In this document: positions 41,206 to 50,883 of the stretch, piece after piece
How the letters are laid out: the number at the start of each line of letters is the position of its first letter
How positions within the stretch are numbered: position 1 is the stretch's first letter
Position numbers and translations under genes: made by a program
DNA from: Bradyrhizobium manausense
GTDB lineage: Bacteria; Pseudomonadota; Alphaproteobacteria; Rhizobiales; Xanthobacteraceae
DNA length: 60,897 nt
NCBI RefSeq assembly: GCF_001440035.1
Contig: NZ_LJYG01000023.1
Span: forward strand, 1 to 60,897
Direction of reading: 5' to 3'
Notes under the pieces: generated by a model
What the model was told of the DNA's origin: nothing
The model's input: only the letters and a program-made list of their open reading frames with translations
The model's database searches: none

Positions 41206-42402
41206 CTATTCGCCTCCCTCGTAGAACAGCTCGAGTGGCAGGCCGACCAGGGACTTCCCGATCCAGTCCCGCGCGATTACGTTGGACGGCCCCATGGCGA
41301 TACCGGCCCGGGCATCGCGAAACGACCGTTCGATCGGCCCACGCCGATAACCGTAACCACCGGTTACGGTCAACGCCGCAGCCGCCACCTTGTTGGCTAC
41401 CTCGGCGGCGTGGACCTTGAACTCCGTCAATGGAATCAGGATCTCGCTCTGCGGCTTTCCAGCGTGCCACAGCTCATCCAGCTTGGCGGCGAGCTCGTTG
41501 CGCCATGGTCGCAACGTTTCGACCAGCACCTTCGCTGCGCCGAGCTCCTGACGGATCGCCTGATAGTCCGACAAGTTCTTGTTCTTGTCCTTGTGAACGA
41601 AGCTCGATGTATGGGCGACCGCCGCATTGAGAGCACCTCGTGCGACCCCCTCCCACACGGCCCCGAGACCGATCAGATAAACCGGAGAGACACCGTCATA
41701 GATGATCTCCTTGCCCTGCCCCTCAGCGCCAAGCCGGTCGCGGCTTGGAACCTTGACGTCCGTATAGCGGATCGGTCCGGAATGATTTGCCCGCACGCCG
41801 AGCGCTTCCCAGGGCCCGGCTTCGATTCCGGGCGCCTTGCCATCGACGATAAAGAAAGAGATATCGGTCTGGTCCTTGGCGCCGGGAGAGCGTGTTTGCA
41901 TCACATAAAAATCGGCATGACCCGAGCTCGTAGTGAAGGATTTCTCTGCGTTGACGACATAGTTGGCGCCGTCGCGCGAAGCCTCGGAGAAGTTGTACCA
42001 CCAATGTCCGCCCGACGCCCGTTCGCTAGTCGAATATGTGCCGAGCAAAGTGCCGCCTTTCGCTTTGAGCCAACGCTCCTTCTGGTCATCATTGCCGAAC
42101 AGGTTGATGGTCTGCGCTGCGCCGACATGCATGACGTAAATGAGGCCTGTCGATGCATCATGCAGACCGATCCGATAAGCAGCCTCCGCGAAGTCGCCAT
42201 GGCTCAATCCGAGTCCGCCGAAACGGAGCTCGTTGAGGACTCCTGTCCATCCGGCCGCAGCCAGAGCCTGAAGATTTTCTCTCGGAAACCGGCCTTCGAG
42301 GTCATTGCGCCCTGCATAGAGCTTGACTGTCGTCTCTATCGCTTCGTCAAGGCGCGAATAGATGTCGTTCTCTGCGGCGCGCGCCAGGTTGTTCTTGCTC
42401 AT
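41206..42402 (-). CDS. Acyl-CoA-dehydrogenase-fold flavoprotein, probable organosulfur oxidation
   Basis: About 398 residues. The start at 42402 has a perfect AGGAGG; the frame to 42426 is less likely. The acyl-CoA dehydrogenase fold is shown by TSSGHADFYVMQTRSPG, the helical C-terminal region and the end GGYGYRRGPIERSFRDARAG. It is the last gene of a unit that includes SfnG and an ABC importer. In organosulfur loci such proteins (SfnC/DszC-like) are reduced-flavin-dependent monooxygenases rather than true dehydrogenases. Lack of any CoA-related gene in this unit supports that reading, which remains inference. Confidence 0.75.
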   Translation of the reverse strand: MSKNNLARAAENDIYSRLDEAIETTVKLYAGRNDLEGRFPRENLQALAAAGWTGVLNELRFGGLGLSHGDFAEAAYRIGLHDASTGLIYVMHVGAAQTINLFGNDDQKERWLKAKGGTLLGTYSTSERASGGHWWYNFSEASRDGANYVVNAEKSFTTSSGHADFYVMQTRSPGAKDQTDISFFIVDGKAPGIEAGPWEALGVRANHSGPIRYTDVKVPSRDRLGAEGQGKEIIYDGVSPVYLIGLGAVWEGVARGALNAAVAHTSSFVHKDKNKNLSDYQAIRQELGAAKVLVETLRPWRNELAAKLDELWHAGKPQSEILIPLTEFKVHAAEVANKVAAAALTVTGGYGYRRGPIERSFRDARAGIAMGPSNVIARDWIGKSLVGLPLELFYEGGE

Positions 42403-42435
42403 GATAGCCTCCTCACTGTCTTCCAATACAACTGT

Positions 42436-43239
42436 TCAAGCGGCCGCGTGATCGGCCGGTGACGGACCGCGCAAGGCGGCAAGATGTGCCGCGCTCTCCT
42501 CAGGACTCCCAAGATAGAGCGCCTTGATCTCGGGGCGCCCGCGCAGATCAGCAGCATCGCCCGACAGCGCCATCGAACCGCCTTCGAGCACGGCGGCGCT
42601 GTCGGCGTAACGCAGCGCCACTGTCGAGTTCTGCTCGGCCACCAGGATCGACAATCCTTCTTCGCGGTTGAGCCGTTTCAGCGTGCTGAAGATCGTCTCG
42701 ACCACAAGTGGCGCAAGGCCCATCGACGGTTCGTCCAGCACCAGGAGCCGCGGGCGCGACATCAAGGCGCGGCCGATCACTGTCATCTGCTGTTCGCCGC
42801 CCGAGGTGAGACCCGAGGCAGAGCGCCGGCGCTGTTTCAGGCGCGGAAATAATGTGTAGATGCGTTCAAGTCCTGCCGCGATCTCGCCACGCGACAAGCC
42901 TCCTCCAATGCCCCCGGCCACCAGGTTCTCCTCGACGTTGAGCGCACGAAAGCAGTGGCGGCCCTCCAGCACCGGGACCAGACCGAGGCGCACCAGATCG
43001 GCGGACGTGAGCGCGGCGGTATCGCGCCCGTCGAACACGACGCGTCCGTGCGTGAGCTGACCGCGCTCGGCATGCAGCAGATTGGAAATCGCCTTGAGCG
43101 TGGTGGACTTGCCCGCTCCGTTGGCGCCGAGCAGGGCCACGATCTCGCCGCGGCGCACCGTAAGCGAGACATGGGACAGGGCACGAATGGCATGATTGTA
43201 GGTCGCGGCCAAGCCTTCGAGCATGAGAAGATGATCGCT
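42436..43239 (-). CDS. livF: Branched-chain-type ABC importer ATPase, LivF type
   Basis: 267 residues from the ATG at 43239 (open to 43281). Walker A is GANGAGKST, the signature SGLTSGGEQQM and Walker B LLVLDEPSMGL, with the LivF-type start LMLEGLAATYNHAIRALSHV. It is the second ATPase of the HAAT-family importer encoded next to it. The usual order is changed: the substrate-binding protein gene lies between livM and livF. Confidence 0.88.
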   Translation of the reverse strand, partial: SDHLLMLEGLAATYNHAIRALSHVSLTVRRGEIVALLGANGAGKSTTLKAISNLLHAERGQLTHGRVVFDGRDTAALTSADLVRLGLVPVLEGRHCFRALNVEENLVAGGIGGGLSRGEIAAGLERIYTLFPRLKQRRRSASGLTSGGEQQMTVIGRALMSRPRLLVLDEPSMGLAPLVVETIFSTLKRLNREEGLSILVAEQNSTVALRYADSAAVLEGGSMALSGDAADLRGRPEIKALYLGSPEESAAHLAALRGPSPADHAAA

Positions 43240-43307
43240 CATGGTGATGATCCGGATTTTCTGGACCAGGAACCGGCGCACCGGCTCCTGGTCGTCTCGG
43301 GTCCCTT

Positions 43308-44636
43308 TTACTCGCTGACTGCCGTGTCGTCAGAGGTGCGGATCTTGATGTTGTGTTCAGCCGCGTAAGCCGCCGCGGACTTCTCGATGGTCGGCCGCAG
43401 TGAAGCCCAGTCGGGCGCGATCCAATCCGACACCACCTTCCACTTCACGCCATCCCACTGCTGGAAGGTCACGCGGCCATCGCCTTCGTGATTGTCCCAG
43501 GTCACGTTGATGGAATGGAACAACCCTTTGGCGCCAAGCGCCTCGACTCGCGCCGGATCGAGCTGCAGATGCTCGAAGCCCCACCGCACCTCATCGCCGG
43601 ACAGCGTGCGCTTGCCGAATTTCTGCTGGGCGATCCGGATCGCTTCGACATTGAGGATGCCGTTGACGATGCCGAGGTTGTGATAGACGCTGCCGATCCG
43701 CTTCTTGTCGTCGAGATTGCCTTTGCCGGCGCCGTAGACGGTCTTGATGATCTCCTGCAGCACTGGATATTCGGCGCCCGAGGCCTGCGTCGTGATCGCG
43801 ACATAGCCCTTGGCAGCATCGCCCGCGGGAATGACGTCCTCCTCCGAATTCGACCAGACATTGCCGATGATGTGATCGACCGGGAAGCCGACCTTCTGCG
43901 CCGTCTTCAATGCCACCGGGTTCATCACGCCCCAGCCGCGCAAGACCACGTAGTCGGCCTTAGCACGACGGATCGATAGCCACTGTGACTGCTGTTCGTT
44001 GCCGGGATGCGGCACTTCGATCTGCTCCAGGGAAAAGCCGTATTTGTCGGCGAGAAGCTGATAGATCGGGATAGTCTCCTTGCCATAGGGCGAGCCGTGA
44101 TAGAGCACGACGATCTTCTTGCCTTTGAGCTTATCGGTGCCGCCCTCGCGCGTGGCGATGTAGTTCACGATACCCGAAGTTTCGCTGTAGGGATTGAGCA
44201 GAAGCGGAAACACATAAGGGAACACGCGACCGTCGGTGGAATCGGTACGGCCGTGGTTGATGGTGATCAACGGCACCTTGTCCTTGGTGATCCGATCGAT
44301 CATCGCATAGGCGATCCCGACCGAAAGCGGATTCCAGGCCGCAACACCCGGATGGTTCTTCAGCCGCTCATAGACCTCAACGCCGCGCTCGACCTCATAC
44401 TGCGTCTCGCCCTCCTCCCAGGTCAGCTTGACGCCGTTGACGCCGCCATCGCGGATATTGACCAGATTGAGATAGTCGATGAAGCCGCCGAAAAAGCCGG
44501 TGCCGCCGGCCGCGTAGGGGCCGACCCGGTAGCTCTGCAGCGGAAAAAACTGCTCATCGGCGTAAACCGGCAGCGCAGCGCCGATGGCGAGCGCCGCGGC
44601 AAGCGCAGCAGTGCGGAGAGATTTGGACAGGAGCAT
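43308..44636 (-). CDS. ABC importer periplasmic substrate-binding protein
   Basis: About 442 residues from the ATG at 44636, which has AAGGAAAA upstream. A clear Sec signal peptide (LRTAALAAALAIGAALPVYA) precedes a type I periplasmic binding fold: QSYRVGPYAAGGTGFFGGF at the start and KIVVLYHGSPYGKETIPIYQ in the middle. Its length and aromatic content differ from amino-acid binders such as LivJ, so a different ligand is likely; the neighbours suggest an organosulfur compound. Confidence 0.83.
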   Translation of the reverse strand: MLLSKSLRTAALAAALAIGAALPVYADEQFFPLQSYRVGPYAAGGTGFFGGFIDYLNLVNIRDGGVNGVKLTWEEGETQYEVERGVEVYERLKNHPGVAAWNPLSVGIAYAMIDRITKDKVPLITINHGRTDSTDGRVFPYVFPLLLNPYSETSGIVNYIATREGGTDKLKGKKIVVLYHGSPYGKETIPIYQLLADKYGFSLEQIEVPHPGNEQQSQWLSIRRAKADYVVLRGWGVMNPVALKTAQKVGFPVDHIIGNVWSNSEEDVIPAGDAAKGYVAITTQASGAEYPVLQEIIKTVYGAGKGNLDDKKRIGSVYHNLGIVNGILNVEAIRIAQQKFGKRTLSGDEVRWGFEHLQLDPARVEALGAKGLFHSINVTWDNHEGDGRVTFQQWDGVKWKVVSDWIAPDWASLRPTIEKSAAAYAAEHNIKIRTSDDTAVSE

Positions 44637-44663
44637 AAATTTTCCTTTCATTCAGGAGACAAT

Positions 44664-45725
44664 TCAATTGTGAATGGGACGGGACTGCGGAGGGAAAACT
44701 CGGCGCCGGATCTTGTCCGCGACGCGATCGACCAGCGCGATCAAGCCGCACGGCTCGGCGATCAGTAGGCCAATGATCAGTGCGCCGATGACGATGCGCT
44801 GGCTCATCTCCAGCACGCCGGAATCGAAGACGTTGCCGAGCAGTGCGGCGCCAAACCGCGAGAGCAGCAGCGGGAATACGACGATGAACGCCGCGCCGAG
44901 AAACGCGCCGCGGATCGAGGCCAGGCCGCCGATTATGATCATGAAGAGGATCTGGAACGAGCGGTCCAGGTTGAAGCCGGCGGGCTCAACGGTGCGCAGA
45001 TAGGCGAAGGCCCACAGCACCCCGGCGACGCCGATCAGGAACGACGAAACCCCGAAGGCGAGCAGCTTGGTGCGCAGCAGCGGTACGCCGATCACCTTGG
45101 CCGCGACCTCGTGGTCGCGTAGAGCCATGAAGTTCCGCCCGACTTGCGAGCGCAGCAGCCGGGTCCCGAGCAGCGTCGCAACAACGACGACGGTCAGCGA
45201 GAAGACGTAGCGCCCGACTGCGCCGGAGAAGCTCAGGCCGGCCACCGCCAGCGGCGGCGCGTCGATCACGCCGGATGGATTATTGTTCGAGAACCAGCCG
45301 AACTTGGTGAGCGCCCACTGCACAAAGAACTGCGCCGCCAACGTCGACACCGCGAGGTAGAAGCCGCGCAGTCGCAAGCTTGGGAGACCGAATACGATCC
45401 CCACCGCAGCAGCGACAAAGCCTGCGGCCACGAGACTGGCGAGAAACGGCAGGCCAGGCAGCCTCAGATTGAAATTATAGGCGGCATAAGCGCCCACCGC
45501 GAGATACGCGGCCGACCCGAGCGAGACCTGCCCCGCATAGCCGGTGAGCAAGTTGAGGCCCAGAGCCGCGAGCGCGAGCGCGAGAAACGGCGTCAGCACC
45601 GCATCTAACAGGTAGTCGGAGCCCGCGAACGGAATGACGGCGTAGGCGGTGATCAGCAAAACCGCGAGGCCGAAGCGATTCGGCGTGAACCAGCGCACAG
45701 CAGCGGAACGAATGGGCGTGGTCAT
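44664..45725 (-). CDS. livM: ABC importer permease, LivM type
   Basis: 353 residues with about ten hydrophobic helices. LivM hallmarks are ALAALGLNLLTGYAGQVSLG near the start and the EAA-like loop LRDHEVAAKVIGVPLLRTKL. It forms the membrane channel with LivH. It begins 3 bases after the livH stop. Confidence 0.9.
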   Translation of the reverse strand: MTTPIRSAAVRWFTPNRFGLAVLLITAYAVIPFAGSDYLLDAVLTPFLALALAALGLNLLTGYAGQVSLGSAAYLAVGAYAAYNFNLRLPGLPFLASLVAAGFVAAAVGIVFGLPSLRLRGFYLAVSTLAAQFFVQWALTKFGWFSNNNPSGVIDAPPLAVAGLSFSGAVGRYVFSLTVVVVATLLGTRLLRSQVGRNFMALRDHEVAAKVIGVPLLRTKLLAFGVSSFLIGVAGVLWAFAYLRTVEPAGFNLDRSFQILFMIIIGGLASIRGAFLGAAFIVVFPLLLSRFGAALLGNVFDSGVLEMSQRIVIGALIIGLLIAEPCGLIALVDRVADKIRRRVFPPQSRPIHN

Positions 45726-45728
45726 CGG

Positions 45729-46619
45729 TCAGACCCTTTCCACCAGCTTCTGTCCAAACAGCCCTGACGGACGCAACAGCAGGAAAGCGAGCGCCACTAC
45801 ATAGGCCGCCCACGCCTCGATGCCGCCGCCAAGCAGCGGGCCGACATAGACCTCGGCCAGCTTCTCGATGGCGCCGATCAGGAGGCCCCCGACGATGGCG
45901 CCCGCCACCGAATCGAAGCCACCGAGCACCAGCACGGGCAGCGCCTTAAGCACGACGAGCGAAAGCGAAAACTGCACACCGAGGCGCGCGCCCCACAACA
46001 GACCCGCGACCAGTGCGACGACCCCCGCTGCGGTCCACACCGCCGCCCAGACGCGGGACAGCCGCAACCCCACCGCTAGTGCGGCGAACTGATCATCGGC
46101 GACCGCGCGGAACGCCAGCCCGGTTCGCGTGTAGCGAAAGAAAAGCGCAAAGGCGGTGACCAGCGTCCCGGCAATAGCCGCAGCGAACAGGTCGAACTGG
46201 CTGATCAGGACGCCGCCCACCTCGAACGGGATATCTTTGATGCCGAGATCGAGACCGTGGACCTGGGTGCCCCACAACAGCTGCGCGGCGCCCTCGATGA
46301 CATAAGAGAGGCCCAGCGTCGCCATGAACAGCGCCATCGGCGACTGATTGACCAGCGGCCGCAGCACGACGCGCTCGACGGCCACGCCGAGAGCCACCAT
46401 GATCACGAGCGTGACCCCCGCGCCGAGCCAGAACGGCACGCCGCGCTCGACCAGGCTCACGAAGGTGAGAGCCGCGAACAGCAGCATCGCTCCCTGGGCG
46501 AAGTTCAAGACGCCGGACGTCTTGTAGATCAGCACGAAGCCGATCGCGACCAGCGAGTACATGACGCCCGATAAGAGCCCGCCGACGAGGACCTCAATGA
46601 AGAACTGGTAGTCGAACAT
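45729..46619 (-). CDS. livH: ABC importer permease, LivH type
   Basis: 296 residues. The LivH features are GLLSGVMYSLVAIGFVLIYK and GVLNFAQGAM at the N-terminus and the loop FRAVADDQFAALAVGLRLSR. Its ATG overlaps the livG stop (TGATG), so the two are translationally coupled. Confidence 0.9.
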   Translation of the reverse strand: MFDYQFFIEVLVGGLLSGVMYSLVAIGFVLIYKTSGVLNFAQGAMLLFAALTFVSLVERGVPFWLGAGVTLVIMVALGVAVERVVLRPLVNQSPMALFMATLGLSYVIEGAAQLLWGTQVHGLDLGIKDIPFEVGGVLISQFDLFAAAIAGTLVTAFALFFRYTRTGLAFRAVADDQFAALAVGLRLSRVWAAVWTAAGVVALVAGLLWGARLGVQFSLSLVVLKALPVLVLGGFDSVAGAIVGGLLIGAIEKLAEVYVGPLLGGGIEAWAAYVVALAFLLLRPSGLFGQKLVERV

Positions 46620-47536
46620 CAGATCACGAGCTCCGTCTCGCCCTCATGAGCTACACCGAGATAAGCGTCGATCACCGCCTGATCGGACCGCACCTCATCC
46701 GGCGAGCCGTCGGCGATCTTGCGGCCGTAATCGAGAACCGCGATTCGATCGGAGAGACCCATGACGACGCCGATGTCGTGCTCAATCAACACAATAGTGG
46801 TGTCATACGCGTCGCGCGCATTGCGGACGTGTGCTGCCAAATCCCGTTTCTCTCCGAGAGTCACGCCAGCGAGCGGCTCGTCCAGCAGTAACAGCCGTGG
46901 GCGTGCGACGAGCGCTCGTGCGAGCTCCACCCGCTTCAGGATTCCATAAGGGAGCCCGCCTGCGAGCTGATGTTTGACCGCGCCGAGGTGAAGAAACGTA
47001 ATCGCTTCCTCGGCAGCGGCGCGAGCCTTGGCTTCCTCGCGACGTGCCTGCGGCGTCGACAGGATCTGCCGCACGAAGCCGGCCCGTCGGCAGTGCACGA
47101 GGCCCATCATGACGTTATCGAGCACCGACAGGCCCTTGAACAGCGCAAGGTTCTGAAATGTGCGCGCTACGCCGACCGCGGCGAGCCGCGCGGTCGGCAC
47201 ATGCCTGAACCGTTCGCTGCCGAGCTGCACCACGCCGCGACCAGGACGGTAGAGCCCACTCACCACATTGAGCAGCGAGCTCTTCCCGGCCCCGTTTGGA
47301 CCAATGATGGCCCGGATCTCGCCCTTCGCAACGGCAAGATCGATGCCGTCAAGCGCAGTCACGCCGCCAAAACTGAGCGAGATACTCTGCAGCGTCAATA
47401 CCGGCGCACCGGCATCGACGCGCACAGCGCCCGCGGCACGAGGCGTTCCCCCCGCTACATTCGAGTGCACGGTGGCGCGCTCGCGCGCACGCGCCACGAT
47501 CAGGGAGTTACCGGGCGCTGTCGCAATGAGGCTCAT
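46619..47536 (-). CDS. livG: Branched-chain-type ABC importer ATPase, LivG type
   Basis: 305 residues. Walker A is GPNGAGKSSLLN, Walker B LLLLDEPLAGV, and the LivG-type insertion and switch histidine are in TTIVLIEHDIGVVMGLSDRI. An N-terminal extension of about 45 residues (MSLIATAPGNSLIVARARER) precedes the ATPase. It follows the sfnG gene by 8 bases. Confidence 0.9.
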   Translation of the reverse strand: MSLIATAPGNSLIVARARERATVHSNVAGGTPRAAGAVRVDAGAPVLTLQSISLSFGGVTALDGIDLAVAKGEIRAIIGPNGAGKSSLLNVVSGLYRPGRGVVQLGSERFRHVPTARLAAVGVARTFQNLALFKGLSVLDNVMMGLVHCRRAGFVRQILSTPQARREEAKARAAAEEAITFLHLGAVKHQLAGGLPYGILKRVELARALVARPRLLLLDEPLAGVTLGEKRDLAAHVRNARDAYDTTIVLIEHDIGVVMGLSDRIAVLDYGRKIADGSPDEVRSDQAVIDAYLGVAHEGETELVI

Positions 47537-47544
47537 ACGTCGCC

Positions 47545-48651
47545 CTACTCCGCCGCCTGAACGTGTGGCGCGCTCTGGGCCTCGAGTTCGCGAACCAGTG
47601 GGATCACTTGCTCGCCGAAATATTCGACTTCTTCCTGGAAATGCAGGAAGCCGAGCAGGATCAGGTCGGCACCGGCCCGCTTGAGCTCGAAAATGCGCTC
47701 GGCGACCTGCTGCGGCGTCCCGATCAGGTCAGAGCGGAAACCGTCGTTGTATTGAACCAGGTCCTGGAAGGTGGATTTGGCCCAATTGCCTTCGCGCTCG
47801 GGGCTGGCATTTCCGGCATTCTGGACCTCGTGATGGAAGCCGCCCACCGCTTCAGGGATTGCCTTGTCGAGGATCTCCTGGAGGACATCCTTAGCTTCCT
47901 TTTCGGTCTGCCTGACGATGCCGAATGCGTTGATGCCGATCTTGGTTCGCCAGCTCTTGCCGAACGTCTTTTCCTTGGTCCTGATGTCGTCGACCTGCGC
48001 CTTCAGCCCGTCCGGCGTGTTGCCATTTGTGAAGTACCAATCTGACACCCGCGCCGCCATGTCGCGAGCCGCGCGCGAGGAGCCGCCCTGGAAAATCTCC
48101 GGCAGAGGATCGAGCGGCTTCGGCTTGAGCGAATAATCACGGAACCGGTAAAAATCACCACCTAGAGTGTAGCTCTCCTGGCTCCAAATCCCACGCAGGG
48201 CATTGATGAACTCTTCGGAGCGGCGATAGCGCTCGTCATGATCGAGCCACGGCTCGCCAATGGCATGGAATTCACCGCGGAACCAGCCCGATACGATATT
48301 GACCGCAACGCGGGCGTTGGTCAGCTGGCTGATCGTTGCGATCTGCTTCGCGGCCAGCGCTGGATTCCACGGCCCGGGAAGGATCGCGGCGATGACGTTG
48401 AGTTTCTCAGTCGCAGCAAGAAGTGCGTGCGAGAAGCTGACGGATTCGTGCTGCTTGTCGGCACCGTAGCCCGCAGTGAAGCGGATTTGGCTCAAGGCGT
48501 AGTCGAAGCCGGCCTTCTCGGCGATCTGGGCAAGCTTCCGGTTGTAATCGATATCCCAACTGGTGCGCTGCTCGATAGATGAGATAACAAGGCCGCCGGA
48601 TACATTCGGGACCCAGTAAGCAAATTTGATCGGGTCGCTGTTCGTGGTCAT
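47545..48651 (-). CDS. sfnG: FMNH2-dependent dimethylsulfone monooxygenase, SfnG type
   Basis: 368 residues from the ATG at 48651, which has GAGGTGA upstream (frame open to 48711). The sequence is that of a luciferase-like flavin monooxygenase: KFAYWVPNVSGGLVISSIEQ, RTSWDIDYNRKLAQIAEKAG and ALSQIRFTAGYGADKQHESV match the SfnG/SsuD group. SfnG converts dimethylsulfone to methanesulfinate using reduced FMN supplied by a separate reductase; none is encoded here. It opens the minus-strand unit that continues with the ABC importer and a flavoprotein. Confidence 0.88.
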   Translation of the reverse strand: MTTNSDPIKFAYWVPNVSGGLVISSIEQRTSWDIDYNRKLAQIAEKAGFDYALSQIRFTAGYGADKQHESVSFSHALLAATEKLNVIAAILPGPWNPALAAKQIATISQLTNARVAVNIVSGWFRGEFHAIGEPWLDHDERYRRSEEFINALRGIWSQESYTLGGDFYRFRDYSLKPKPLDPLPEIFQGGSSRAARDMAARVSDWYFTNGNTPDGLKAQVDDIRTKEKTFGKSWRTKIGINAFGIVRQTEKEAKDVLQEILDKAIPEAVGGFHHEVQNAGNASPEREGNWAKSTFQDLVQYNDGFRSDLIGTPQQVAERIFELKRAGADLILLGFLHFQEEVEYFGEQVIPLVRELEAQSAPHVQAAE

Positions 48652-49512
48652 AACTGTCACCTCAGGTGAATTAGCTTGCGACGATGTGGACAACGGACGG
48701 AAATCAGGCACCTCACCGCATGGACGTCGTTCGATACGAACGATCGCACGCCTGTTTCGAAACTAGGCTATGATTTGAAGACGTCTTGGCGATCTGCGGT
48801 GCAGTTAAGCCGATGCGAGATTGACATCATCAACAGATCGGCGCACGGGGCCATGCAACACACGGTTCCACATGTATCGGCGCCTGCGGCCTCATCGACG
48901 AGATCATTGCAAATCATCGAGCTCCCCTCTCGAGCACCATTGATCGACGATCAATAGTCTCAGAGAAACAACGAGCGCACGAGTCTAAGATCAACTCTTT
49001 TTCGTCGTACTCGTAAAAATCGCTTCCTTAGATTTGCGGCAAACGGATCGTTTGTTACTGCACGATGCAGATCTCGTGAGGGACAGCTCGCTTGTCGCCG
49101 CTGACAACGACTGCATTGACCGCCCTGATGAAGCCTTTGCTGCGTCCGGCTCTGGCAAAGATATTCTCTCGGTCCATCGCCTCGCAGAACATGAACAGCG
49201 TAACTCGTCTTGCATCACATCAATTCATGTCACCGAGCACAGGCTGCGTGGCATCGCGAAAGAAAGCCGATGCGCGAGCAGCTCGATTAAGCATCACTTG
49301 CTGATCGAACATTGCAATAGACCTGCGCTTTCACCAACAAGCAGATGAAAGAAGCGTTGGGTATCGACGCCTTGGTGCTTTCGGTCTAACACAGCCGTTC
49401 TCGAAACACGGCCCCGCGTGGCCGAGTTGCTCTTTGCGTTGCTGCCTCAGGCGGCCGCAACGGGTCACTGTGGACTGCATCATGACGCGATGTGCGTAGG
49501 GGTAGATCTTCC
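48652..49512. other. Divergent control region, about 860 bases, no gene recognised
   Basis: It lies between sfnG and the divergent flavoprotein gene and must contain both promoters. Its length is unusual for a promoter region. A minus-strand stretch around 49050-49240 reads protein-like (EAMDRENIFARAGRSKGF) but has stops on both sides and no start, so it may be a relic. Confidence 0.45.
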
Positions 49513-50697
49513 GTGGAAAAAATCTTGAGCGTGAAATCTCGTGGGGCTGGGTGGCGCTCAGTTCTGTCGAACGTGCGTGGTCAGTTGGCGGAAACTGCAG
49601 TCGCTCGCGACCGCAGCGGAGGTACAGCCAAGGCGGAGCGCGATCTTCTGCGCCGCTCCGGCCTGCTTCTGTTGTCCGTGCCTTGCGAGTATGGCGGTAT
49701 CGGCGCATCCTGGATCGATATCTTCGGCGCGGTGCGGGAGTTGGCGCAGGTCGATCCCTCGCTCGCCCATCTCTTCGCCTTCCAACATCTCCAAATCGGC
49801 TCGATCCTGCTCTATGCTAGCCGTGAACAGCAGGCGTCGCTGCTGCGTGGCACCGTCGAACAAGGCTGGTTTTGGGGCAACGCGCTCAATCCACGGGACG
49901 CGCGCACACACCTCACGGCAGACGGTACAGGATTCCTCCTCGACGGCATCAAGAGCTTCTGTTCCGGCGCTCGAGACTCGGATCGCCTGTTGGTTTCAAC
50001 ACATGATGCCCGAGGCGGATTCCACATCGCTGCCTTGCCAACGGTACGTGAAGGCATCACTGTGCTGGACGACTGGGACAATATGGGCCAGCGGCAGACC
50101 GACAGCGGCACCGTGAGCTTTGAGCGTGTTGCAGTGGCGCAGCATGAAGTGCTGGGGCCGCCTGGTCCCTTCGGTACGCGTGCGTCGCTCCGCGCCTGCC
50201 TCGCCCAGACCGTGCTGGGCATGATCTATCTGGGCATTGCGCAGGGAGCGCTTGAGCAGGCGATTACTTTCACGCGAGAGCAATCGCGGCCTTGGCCGGG
50301 ATCGGGTGTCGAGACAGCATTGGAAGATGCTTATATTCAACAACACTATGGCGAGTTTCATGTCGCGCTTGCCGGCGCCGAGGCCCTCTCGGAGCGTGCA
50401 CTTGCGCAGTTGAAGGCTGCCTGGGATGAGGGCGACAAACTTGGCGCCGAAGGTAGAGGAGAGGCGGCGGTGGCAATCGCCACTTTTAAAGTTGCCGCGA
50501 TGAAGGCGGGGCTCGATATCGCAACACGACTGTTCGAGGTTACAGGCGCGAGAGCTACCCACGCACGCCATGGCTTTGACCGCTATTGGCGCAACCTACG
50601 AACCCATTCGTTGCACGATCCGGTTGACTACAAGCTGAAAGATCTGGGCTGCTTCATCCTGACCGGCCGCTACCCGGTTCCGGGATTCTATTCCTAA
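49513..50697 (+). CDS. SfnC/DszC-like flavin-dependent monooxygenase
   Basis: 394 residues from the GTG at 49513 (AGGGG 10 bases upstream); a GTG at 49492 is the alternative. The fold is acyl-CoA dehydrogenase-like, but the features are those of reduced-flavin monooxygenases: SVPCEYGGIGASWIDIFGAV, FWGNALNPRDARTHLTADG and the end motif RTHSLHDPVDYKLKDLG, typical of the SfnC/DszC group acting on organosulfur compounds. It diverges from sfnG and likely belongs to the same regulon. Confidence 0.8.
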   Translation: MEKILSVKSRGAGWRSVLSNVRGQLAETAVARDRSGGTAKAERDLLRRSGLLLLSVPCEYGGIGASWIDIFGAVRELAQVDPSLAHLFAFQHLQIGSILLYASREQQASLLRGTVEQGWFWGNALNPRDARTHLTADGTGFLLDGIKSFCSGARDSDRLLVSTHDARGGFHIAALPTVREGITVLDDWDNMGQRQTDSGTVSFERVAVAQHEVLGPPGPFGTRASLRACLAQTVLGMIYLGIAQGALEQAITFTREQSRPWPGSGVETALEDAYIQQHYGEFHVALAGAEALSERALAQLKAAWDEGDKLGAEGRGEAAVAIATFKVAAMKAGLDIATRLFEVTGARATHARHGFDRYWRNLRTHSLHDPVDYKLKDLGCFILTGRYPVPGFYS

Positions 50698-50883
50698 CAA
50701 GAAGCGATCGCCGACGCCTTCCGAGCATTCACGCCAAACGAAGGCACCAACGCCGTAGGATACCGTTCAACCGGTTTCGTGGACTGCTACGCGGCCGGTT
50801 TGGCGTGTGATATGGCCCTGGACTTTGCGAACGGTCAACAGCCGGCACAAATGACGATGGGTCACCACGATTGTGAAAGCCAG

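Noticed and set aside
41410..42462. 350-codon open frame opposite the flavoprotein gene
   Set aside because: Antisense shadow; the minus-strand acyl-CoA-dehydrogenase fold is unmistakable.
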